This document shows, one piece after another, positions 52,399 to 62,001 of a stretch of DNA of 64,000 nt. Origin of the DNA: Schizochytrium sp. TIO01 (lineage: Eukaryota > Sar > Bigyra > Thraustochytrida > Thraustochytriidae); contig SMSO01000031.1 of assembly GCA_004764695.1 (NCBI GenBank), forward strand, positions 5,131,048-5,195,047, in the 5' to 3' direction. Positions within the stretch are counted from its first letter, which is position 1. Each line of letters opens with the position of its first letter. The notes beneath the pieces were generated by a model. It was not told the DNA's origin and did not search any database. It saw only the letters and a list, made by a program, of their open reading frames with translations. A program made the position numbers and the translations under genes.

Positions 52399-52955
52399 AG
52401 CAAACGACAATGGATCGCCGCACGCGCCCGCCCAGTAAAAGCCTCCTTCACTGTAGTAATCCAATAACACAGACTCAGAAGCAAAGAAGCAAAGAAACAA
52501 CACTTGGCGCCTGAACGCCCAAGTCGTGAGCATGCACACTGATGTGGTGCGAAGGCGATGAAATGCTGATGCAGCAAGGCTGAGTGGGCGGGCGGAAAAG
52601 ACTGCGATCTGCGTTTCACGTTTACACTGCGATTGCAATTGCAACCAAGCTGACGGAGTGGTGTCGCACGCACGGTTTTGCTCTCCCGCCCAATCAATCG
52701 CTCAGGCACTCAGACACCCTCTCACTGGGTATGTCTGCATGTATCAGCAGAACCTCAGCAATGGACCCGAGTGACCGGAGTGCGGACCAAGAGCTGACGA
52801 TCAGTGAGCAGGCAAAGAACCGATCGTTAATCAGAAGTCAATCAATTTATCGACAGATTGATAGATCAATCAGACAAGACAAGAGAAGAGAAGACCCTCC
52901 GACTCCCTCTCCTCGAGAAATGCCGGTTGATGGCTTTCACGAAGAAACACCCGCA

Positions 52956-52983
52956 AGACTGACTGACTGACTGACTGACTGAC
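52956..52983. repeat. (GACT)n microsatellite
   Basis: About seven units. Confidence 0.9.
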
Positions 52984-53155
52984 GGCGTTCATCAGAGAGC
53001 ACGAGGTGCCTGAAAGAAAGCAGACATAACGCGTAGCAACAACAGGCACGCACGTCCAGTTTTGCTTGTTGCCGTGAGCGGGCGGTGTCAACCACTCTCG
53101 CGAGTTGCAACCAACCACGGCTAAGAGTGCCTGCCGTGAGGAGTGAATGCAAACA

Positions 53156-53222
53156 TGCAAACAAACAAACAAGCAAAACAAAACAAAACAAAGCAAAACA
53201 AAACAAAGCAAAACAAAACCAA
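53156..53222. repeat. (AAAC)/(AAAAC)/(AAAGC) compound repeat
   Basis: Short AAAC run passing into pentanucleotide AAAAC and AAAGC units. Confidence 0.9.
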
Positions 53223-53479
53223 CCAACAACGCGTGCGCTCACTGAGACCCCGAATCGAGATTATTGGACATCACCTTTTGCACTAACACTTCGGAACTTC
53301 TGCGGAAGAATGAGCAGAGGCACAGTAGTAGCTGCCTAACAGTATCTAACCCGCTCATCCCAAGTTCTCACTTAAACAATCAATTAAAAAATGTTAATTC
53401 TATAAACATATATGTATTTGCATGTGCCACTTCTGTTGCTACAGCTTAGGCAGCGAGCGATGAATAGTTTGTTAGTTAC

Positions 53480-54300
53480 CCACGGACTCCAGGCGGCTCA
53501 GGAACGAGCAAGAGGCAGCGCCAGGTCCAGCGCTCGACGCAGTGACCCTTGCACGCATGCGCTGACCAGGCCGCCTCTGCCGACCGAGGCTTCAGCGCCG
53601 CTCTCGCCGCACCGCGAGTGCGCTGGCGGAGTGCCCACACTAGAGGCGCTTGCACTCCGGAGTGCGACGATGGATGGATGATTGACGAAAGTAACTCACT
53701 GCGCAGCACTCAGCCGTGGCGGTCCTTCGTGCGTGCGTGAGAAGCCACTCGGCTCCACGGACCCCCGCGCAGACGTCCAGAGGCGCTGGCAGAGCGGAGG
53801 CGGGCGTGGCCAGCTTGGACTCTTCGGCTGCTCGTGTCGAGGTCGCTCATTCATTGGCGCTCCCAGAACAAGAGAGAGGCAAGCAACTAACTTCTACTGA
53901 GATCGACGTGAGCAATCGCACGCTGGGCAGTGCGACTCGCCCGCTCTCTCGCTCGCTCCCTTCATCACCTGCAATGAAGGCCAGAGCTGCGCAGAAGAGA
54001 GGCCTCGACTCAGAGAGTGCGTGCAATCAATCATTCATTCATTCATTCGCCGTCGCAGTTTTTCGCTGTATAATTTTCTTTGCATCGCAAAAAGGGTTGC
54101 TCCATATTGGCCCTGGAGCAGTAGTCACTTAGTTACGACTCGGTTGCTGGGGCAAAGAACCTGGGAAGCGAAATCGCAGAGAGGACCGACCTTCCTTCCT
54201 TCGTGAGATGCGGATGGAGAGGAGCAGAGGCTGTGGCGGAGGCACTGCTCGCGCGAGACGACGCCGCCTCGCCACGTACTTTGCCAAAGCAGAGCAGCGA
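53480..54300. other. GC-rich island without a recognised gene
   Basis: Elevated G+C, with several overlapping open frames on both strands, as expected from composition. None shows a domain. A (CATT)n run lies near 54029-54048. Confidence 0.5.
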
Positions 54301-54479
54301 CGGCGTTGAACTCTTTTTATGAACTCTCTTGTTCTCTCTCTCTTGAGAGTCTTCGTTTCTTCTTATTAATTATCTATGTATCTTCCGGCGTCTGTGTTTT
54401 GTGTTCGTAGCTTCTGGTACTTTTTCTTTTTCCCTTCTTCTCAGACAGGTCTCTTGAATTAATACAATATCTGGAGGAG

Positions 54480-55380
54480 TCATTTTTTAATCAATCCTTT
54501 GTAGCCTTGATTTTTTTTTTTTTAAATCAATATATCGACCACTTTTTTCTTCTTTCTTTTTACGTATGTTAAATTAATTTGCGAAAATTGTATCCCCTCT
54601 CTTTAAAATAAAATTAAATGAAACAAAAATAAACATTCAACTCAAAAGTGAAAACTTGATTTAGATTTAAAGAAAGTGAAGAAGCTATTTCATAAAACTT
54701 TTCGTGCTTTTGAAGTGAGAAAAAAAAAGTGTTATTGTCAACAAAATACTTAACAATTCTATTGAAAGTCGCACTTTCTCGCCCCAACTCTCGTGTTATT
54801 AATCAACGATACAAGAAACAATGAAAAAAAAAAGGACCTTTTGAATGCGCGTTCTCAGACTCCCCAATTTCTTTCTGCTGCCGTCGAAGCGATATCACTT
54901 TCTTCTTTTATGGTCACACGCTCTTCTTCTCTCGCTCTCTTTTCTTTTGCTTTCTCTCTTTCTTTTCCTTCCACCTTTGCGCGCTGGTTTTTTTCTTCCT
55001 TCACCTTCTTTCTTTCTTTCCTTTTCTTTCCTTTTCTTTCTTTCTTTTCTTTTCTTTGAGATCATTTCTAATATGCTCCTGCTTCCTCTTCTTCTTGCTT
55101 TAACGCATTCACTTTTCTATTACTTTAAAAACATTCTTTTTCGTCAGGTGATGTTGAGTGATTCATTCGAAGAAACTTTTATTTTATTTATTCACTTTTT
55201 TAAACATACTTTTTAAATGAAATACAAATAATAACATATAAACCTCACTGTTGATGTTCAATTTAAACATAATTATCACCTTCCCTGCTAGCTCGCTAGA
55301 CATTTCGTTAGTTAGCTTTAAAAGTTTTTTAGTTAGTTGGGAAGTTGAGCATAGAGTTCGTGGGTAGAAAAAGAGCAGAA
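54480..55380. other. AT-rich island with pyrimidine-rich strand asymmetry
   Basis: A/T-dominated. Roughly 54895-55060 is a C/T-rich tract on the plus strand, which yields Phe/Ser/Leu-rich frames that are artefacts. Confidence 0.6.
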
Positions 55381-55399
55381 CAGCAAGCAAGCAAAAGCA

Positions 55400-56043
55400 G
55401 TACGGGAACGAGGCGGCGACTGAGTCGGCGGCGCATTCATTCCTTCATCGCTTGCCAGCTTAGCTTGCCTGCGCCCCCCCCCCCCTCTCAGCTGTCGCAC
55501 GGCTTGCGCGCAGTGCAGATCTCATAGCTGCGCTGATCTCCTGCCTCTTCGGCTGTTGGACGTTCGTTCGCCACAGCTAAATTGCTTTCTTGTTCATTGA
55601 GTCGAGTCATTCACTCACGAGAAGCAAACCAATAATAACAGCGCCAGCAGCAGCAGCAGAAGCAGAAGCAGAAGCAGCAACAGAAGTAATATCTGAAGAA
55701 GCGACGCTCGACGCTCGAGAAGGCAGTGGACCAGTAGACTCGCTGTCGAAGAGGTCGACGCGGTGGTGTTGGCTACAAGGAAAGCACCGACGAACAAAGC
55801 TGGCAGCGACGCCACGCTCGCGACTACTTGGCTCAGGAACAGTAGCAGTAGAGGCAGCAGCAGCAGCAGCAGAAGCAGAAGCAAGAGCTGAGAAACTCCA
55901 CAGGTGTAGAATACGCCAAGCGTCAAGGACCTGCTTCAGAGGATCGAGGGCCTGCACGTGTTGCGCGAGATAATCGCTTGTGGCATTTAGCTGGTTCTTC
56001 TCTCTTGGGCAAGAGGGGAGAAATTCACAATTTCGATTGATTG
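55400..56043 (+). other. Leader/promoter-proximal region of the Gln-rich gene, CAG/GCA-rich
   Basis: This stretch lies directly upstream of the Gln-rich ORF. It contains a run of C at about 55476, then broken CAG/GCA/GAAGCA repeats at about 55640-55685 and 55850-55885. One plus-strand frame is open from 55590 to 55973 but contains no ATG, so it is not a separate gene. The region is probably 5' leader or promoter. The transcription start is not visible and no clear TATA box was found. Confidence 0.4.
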
Positions 56044-57381
56044 ATGACACGGCTTACCCTGTCGCATCAGCAGCTAGAAACTCTCAAAATCAAGGCCACC
56101 AGCAACGGTATGGTCAAGAAAGAAATGGGATCACCGTCCTGCAGTGAAGACGAAGAAAACGCCGCCGCACTCTTGTCCAAACGCATGCAACTCCCACCTG
56201 TCGGAGCCCACCGTAGTGATTGTACAGACGTGTCCACACAGGCTTCCAACCCCCAACAGAACCAGAAGCAGAAGCCCCAGCAGCAACTGCAACAACAGCA
56301 GCAGCAACAACAACACAACATGTCCATGCCCATCCAAATGCAGATGAAGATGCAAATGCAGCAACAGCAGCAAACCACTCCGCTCTCCCCCGGCAAGCGC
56401 AAGCTGCCCGAAAGCGACGAGAACAACGCACAAGCATCATCAAATACATCGACGCCCACTGGCACCTCCTCAGACTCCATTGGCGTCGAAAACAAACAAA
56501 AGAAACTACGAGCTACCATGTCTAGCGGATCTGCGTCCAATGCAGCGCTTTCCACAATCAGCGTCGGCAAATGCCCGCCCCGTGACATGAAGCGACTCAA
56601 ACAGCATATTGCCTACAAGGTCACGCGCGTCGCGAAATGGGGCGAGAAGCTTGCAGTCTTCCTCACAAACCCAGAGGACGCCCGAGACAGCGGCTTCTAC
56701 AAACCTCCCGAAGCCTACCGTGACCACATTTTTCACGTCGGCGACATGATCACGCTCGAATCAGTAGGATACTCCCAGAGCCGCAATCGTGTCGCTCGCA
56801 AGATCGGCATTGACACATCAAACTCCGTCTGCATGACCACGTGCGAACGTCGCTACGGCATTGATGGAGGGTGCTGCAGTCGCTCTGTGGTCTCCGCAGC
56901 AGGCGCTGATCAGGACGGAAACGGCCTTGTAAACCCCCAACCTCAAAGTAGATCATCTTCGCCGCAGTCCGTCTCCAGTAATGCGAATGCACTCCGCGGA
57001 GCTGCAGGTTTGCCAACTCCTATGCATGCGTCTCTTGCACAATTTCAGAATGGTGTCAAGGCAATGCAGTCGCAGCACGCACAGCACCTCAACAATAACG
57101 GCAATGGCAACATGGGTCCCGCAACAGTCTCCTCGGCAGCGTCCCTTGCAGCCAGCAAGGCCGCTTCAATCACAGCCTTTTTGCAGCACTTCATGGGGTC
57201 GCCAACCTCGCCAACTTCCTCGGTGTCTTCAACACTCACCGCAACCGCACCATCACCTACATCTTCTCCGGTGCCGGCGATTGGTTCTGCCAATTTTGCG
57301 CACGCATTGGGAAACATGCCCCCAAGTGCCATGAATGAGATGCTCCTGGCTAGCATTCTCAACATGCAGCAGCAACAGCAG

Positions 57382-57447
<66 letters not shown>

Positions 57448-58023
57448 GGCGTCCGCTCGGGAGCCAATGTACAGATGAAAGTCGAGCAACCCCACCCTCA
57501 GCAGCAGCACCTCCAGCTGCCTTCATGGCAGCATAGTTCATTATTAGCACAACAACAACAACAACAATCTCGAGACCAACAGCAGCAGCAACAACAACAG
57601 CGCAGCAACAGCAGCAGCAGCAGCAACTTTCCCCCTCAGCAACAGCTCTTTCAACAGCTGCAGATGCCCTTCAACTTTCCTCAGCTTGGAGGCATGCTCA
57701 ATGCGTTCGCACAGCAACAGCAATCTTCACCCTTGACGTCGTCGCTCGGGTCGGCGCAAGTGCCGTCATCGGCAAGTCGCACGTCGCTCCAGGGGAACAA
57801 TGGTGAGTCCTCTTCATCTTCGTCCTCCTCAACCTCCTCCACAGCAGCATCATCACAACAGCGACCGCCGCAGCAGCAGCAGCAGCAACAACAACAACCA
57901 TCTCTTGAGAGTCTTTTGGCACTCAGCCAGCTCAACAACTTGCAACAGCAACAACAGCAGCAGCAACGGGAATCGCTGCTCCAGTTGCTCGCGCAGCATA
58001 GCAAAAACGGTTCATCTTACTGA
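56044..58023 (+). CDS. Glutamine-rich putative nuclear regulator, 659 aa, intron-free
   Basis: I do not recognise the family. The start is the ATG at 56044; the in-frame codon before it is TTG and the one before that is a TGA stop. The context at -3 is T, which is weak, so the ATG at residue 22 is an alternative. Residues 71-110 are rich in Q and M. Two basic clusters, KRK at 118-120 and KQKKLR at 151-156, could be nuclear localisation signals. Residues 176-281 form the only non-repetitive block. It is rich in hydrophobic and aromatic residues and ends with C263, C267, C277 and C278. After it come Ser/Pro/Ala-rich sequence, an uninterrupted run of 27 Gln (442-468; 7 CAG, 20 CAA), further Q and S runs, and two Leu-rich segments near 620-633 and 642-651. 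Low-complexity Q/S/P regions around one compact domain are typical of eukaryotic transcription factors or cofactors; that role is inference. The gene lies 4 kb from, and convergent with, the eEF3-like gene. Confidence 0.85.
57367..57447 (+). repeat. Coding CAG/CAA tract, 27 Gln
   Basis: Within the Gln-rich CDS. The 5' part mixes CAG and CAA, while the last 15 codons are all CAA. The tract gives long Cys, Leu and Val runs in the antisense frames. Confidence 0.97.
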
Positions 58024-58450
58024 TGAGGAGTCAGTCTGATGAACACAACCCACACCACACTTGGACAGATTATCTTTGATTCACCCTTTGCACATCATCT
58101 TTATATCATCGTCTTATTATTATCAACCCACCATCAATATCATCTTCATTCTTTTTTATAATCCTCCTCAAAACCTCTCGCGAACCCCGCTCCTCCACAC
58201 CCGCCCCTCGAGGACAGGTGCCTTGCCTGTCCAAGCAAGCAAGCGTGTCTCATCTTCGCTCCCTCCCAAGCTTCGTCTCGCTCGTCCGACTGACGTAACG
58301 GACCAACCCCACAGAAACGAAGCGGACTTCGTAGCACTCCGCTACAACGAAGCGTAGGAGTTCTACTAGTACGAGCTCAGCTACGAGTCCTAGCGTTAAC
58401 GCTGGCTAGCCGGCCCTAGCCGAAGTAGGCCCGTGTGTTCTTTAAGTGTT

Positions 58451-58559
58451 ACGTATGTACGTACGTACGTATTCCTTGTTTCGTTCACCATCAATCAAAC
58501 AATCAATCGACCAATCGATCAATCGATCAATCAATCAATCAATCAATCATTCAATCAAT
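58451..58559. repeat. (GTAC)n followed by (AATC)n
   Basis: The self-complementary GTAC run at about 58451-58470 is followed by an AATC array with GATC variants at about 58489-58559. Confidence 0.9.
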
Positions 58560-58714
58560 GCACGTGAGAGACCCCGCTCCCTCGCGGAGCGAGGCCTCGG
58601 GCCGAGGTGGAATGGCCCTGCGAGAGAACGCAAGGGGCGGCGCGAGAGGAAGAAGACCGGCGTCGTCAGATGCGAAGTGAGGCTCTTTGTTTGTGGCATC
58701 GTGAGTGCTGGCTG

Positions 58715-58719
<5 letters not shown>

Positions 58720-58749
<30 letters not shown>
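58720..58749. repeat. (AAG)n microsatellite
   Basis: About ten AAG triplets. Confidence 0.92.
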
Positions 58750-58752
<3 letters not shown>

Positions 58753-58786
58753 TCACTAAGGAGACAGATAACGAACTAAGCAACTA

Positions 58787-58888
58787 AGAATAAAGGAACT
58801 AAGGAAGTAAGAATAAAGGAAGTAAGAATAAAGGAACGAAGGAATGAAGGAATGAAGGAATGAAGGAATTAAGGAATTAAGGAAGGGG
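58787..58888. repeat. Degenerate AAGGAATG / AAGTAAGAAT minisatellite
   Basis: A purine-rich array in which a 15-bp unit (AAGTAAGAATAAAGG) gives way to 8-bp AAGGAATG-like units. Confidence 0.85.
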
Positions 58889-60875
58889 CTTTTAGGGCCA
58901 GGGAGGACCTTATGCACTGCTAGGCAGGCAGGTAAGTACGGGCGAATGAGAGTGCGAAGTTTGGACATTAGGTTTATGTGGGCAGGACTCACGAAGCGTG
59001 AATGGATGAATTGTTTGAGGAGTGATCAATGTGAATGAATGTACAGAGAGCTTGGTTGCTGATACGCACTGCTTGAAGAGCGCAGGGCAAAGGCACGGAG
59101 GAGAAGCGAATGAGATCTTGATTCACTTGGGGGGCTTGGAGTGCGTGCATACTGGGGAAGAAATGACGTAAATGGTGGATTTGATTGACGGAGTGGTTCT
59201 GTTTGATTAGGTTTTTATATTAGTTGTTTAGGCTTGTTGTTCTTTAAGGGTTTTCAGGTTTCTTTTTTTTAATATATATAACTCGTCAGGGTCGTGGAAA
59301 AAGTAACCGGGTTCTGAAGGGCTCTTTAAGTTTGGGTTGGATGAAGTGCATTGGAAAGGAGCTGGGAGGCCAAAGTAGTCGTGGGTTTAGCACCGTTGTT
59401 TGGATTTCATTCCGCTTTCGCGAGGATTACTCTACTCTGAAAGTAGCGCTAACACCGAATTAGCTGTAGCGACAGCTACCAGCTGGCTAGCCAGGCTACA
59501 GGACATTCTTTTTAATTCTTTATAGATAAACTTTTGTCTTGGGTAGGGAGGATGACGTGATTGATTGATACATCCATATATGGAGTAGCAGAGCTAAGTA
59601 CGATCATTTGCGCTTTTTATTTAGAGATACGTGAAGTGGGGGGAAACCTCTTTGAAAGAAATAGGTAATGCAGGTATTCAATCTACCTCTAGCTAGGTAG
59701 GTAGGTACGTACTACCTACGTCAGCCATTGAAGAGGAGGTTCAGGTTCACGGCTCTGTTATTCGTTTTTTTATATAATACGATTTTGTCCGATTTGCTGT
59801 TTTTGATATGATCAAATGGAAGTGGAATGACTTTCATGACTGTGCGGATAAGTGAGAGGTGAGTATTACGCATAGCAACCACGGCCATAGTAGGTGTGTC
59901 TTGTTGCTCGAGGGGAGCAAGGAGCTAAGCTGGCTCAGCCCACCGTCATTGATAAAGTTTCTGAAGGACTTTCTTCTCGCACAACACTTCCTAAAAAGTT
60001 CTTCACTCCTTTCTCTCTCCCTGTTTCTTTCTTTCTCTGCTCTATTATTCCGAAATCAATCAATCGTTCCTCGAGGATAGTTTAATAAGTTTTTTTAACT
60101 TAGTGATACTTAATTACTTTCCAACTCTCGCAAGCGGTCAAGAGCCCACATCCATACTTATTAACTTCTTGAAAATAGTTTTTGAAATCTTTTGTGAATT
60201 TTTCAAGCAGGTAGGTAGGTAGGTAAGTAGACCTTGTGTTTTAAAATTAAAGTATTGTCATGGCCATTTTATCGTCATACCTGTTTAGGTTTCTTTTTCT
60301 TTTCATATCGTTTTATGAGATAAAAGTGCGTCAGCAATACGCGGTTTCGGATGACTAGGAGAACCACGTTCTTTGCGAAACTAAGAGTTCGATGGAGTGA
60401 CAAAACGTGCTAATTCAGCCACAACGCGTGCACAAAGTAATAATGATCGGAAGCAGATATAATGAAGCTGTTCATTTCTTTCTTTTTTAGAATAGTTTTA
60501 TTTTTTGCAACACTGCCGTTATCTCTCTACGACGTAAAATTGCGCGTCTCCACCGGGAATTAACAACTTAAATTTCCAAAAAAAACAATGTGGAAAAAGC
60601 AACGGTAGTTTTCAAGGTCAGATTCGGGCTTGCACAAAGCAGGAGGAACCTTATGCACTCGTACATTCACGGTAAAGGACTTAGAGGTGAGAACTATTAG
60701 GGTAAGAACCCCAGACTCAGCTGATTTGTTTCTATGAGTATTAGACGAGACGTCCATGGCACAAACGCGCTGATTCCAAGAACTCGTCGTCGTTGAGTCC
60801 ACTGTATTCTTGGCTTGCTCTTTTGTTTATTTCTGCTTTTTTCTTTAATGTTACAGGCCTCTGTAAACTTACAAA

Positions 60876-60876
<1 letters not shown>

Positions 60877-60908
<32 letters not shown>
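60877..60908. repeat. (CT)n microsatellite
   Basis: About 15 CT units. Confidence 0.92.
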
Positions 60909-62001
60909 TTTCTTTTTTCAATAGAAGACCCATTATGGACTTAGAGGAACGAAACTAATGACTCGTTTTACAGGGACAAAAGCTTTTGATACTGTTTTTT
61001 AATCAACACATTCAAAAGGGAAAGAGACTTCCATTTTGGTCATTCCGGGTCCACACAATTTGGAGGTACTGTACTACCTGTCTACTAAATATTACGTACC
61101 GCGTCCATGAGTGATTCTTGAGTTTTTACCCCAAGTTGTTCTACCTGATAAATAACCAATTATTTCGGGATGAATATAGAAAATACCTTATGTTTCTCGG
61201 CTTTCTGTCACTTTACTTTTTTCCTCATCCTACTTAAGCGACAATGATTGATTAATAAATTAATTGCCTCTGCCTAATGAGAGGGCGTACTCAAAGACCA
61301 ATATTACAAGGTACTAGTGTCGGAGGCTTGAGGAATCGTTTTACTCCAGTTCCAATTCAGATTTCAACAGCAACTACAAACTACAGGGAACAAGAAAAAC
61401 GGTAGGTAAGAAGGTCGGTCCTAGGTAGGCAATCAGTTTAAAGCTTTTAGCTAGGATAATAATTCAAGCGAAAATGACGAATTGCCTACTCAGTATTCTC
61501 TGACTCGTCAGACTGAGTGAAGGATTTTCGTATCCTTACGTATGGCCGGTTTTGCAAAAAAAAACACCTCAGCAGTTAGTGGCTAATCCTTTCATCTCTT
61601 TTGCTTCGGGTAAAAGCAACGCCTTAGCGAAAGCAGATATAGAGGGATTCGCTTCTACTTGAGTTTCATTTATCCAAGTGAATAAAGCTGTATACAAGTG
61701 TAGCCTCTGCTTTGTGAGCGTGAATTTGACGATTGGCTGAACAAAATGAGACTTCATTTATAGTTAGTTTTGTGCAGGGCAGGCACACGACTCTAAACGT
61801 CAGACATTCGTAAGACTAAACCGATAAGCATAATCATGTTTGAACGAAAGGCTATTTTTCAAAGGAAATAGAATTGGTAAAATTTGACAGACATCAATTA
61901 TGTATGTATTATATGGGCCAGGACTAAAAGGCCAAAATGCATGGTTTTGTGCAGCGCAAGACAAAAGCGCAAAGACAGGTTTAGTTTGAAGGAGAGTGTA
62001 T

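Larger units (their letters stand above)
58024..62001. other. Convergent spacer between the two genes
   Basis: It should contain the 3' ends of both transcripts, but no decisive polyadenylation signal could be picked. It is repeat-dense at 58450-58890, then mixed. GTAG/CTAC patches lie at about 59690-59730, 60208-60225 and 61400-61430. Confidence 0.6.

Noticed and set aside
55590-55973. 127-codon frame upstream of the Gln-rich gene
   Set aside because: It begins at TTG and contains no ATG; Ala/Glu runs reflect GCA/GAA repeats in a probable leader.
56067-58004. Cys-, Leu- and Val-run ORFs antisense to the Gln-rich gene
   Set aside because: CAG/CAA tracts read in other frames give these homopolymers; they share no domain.
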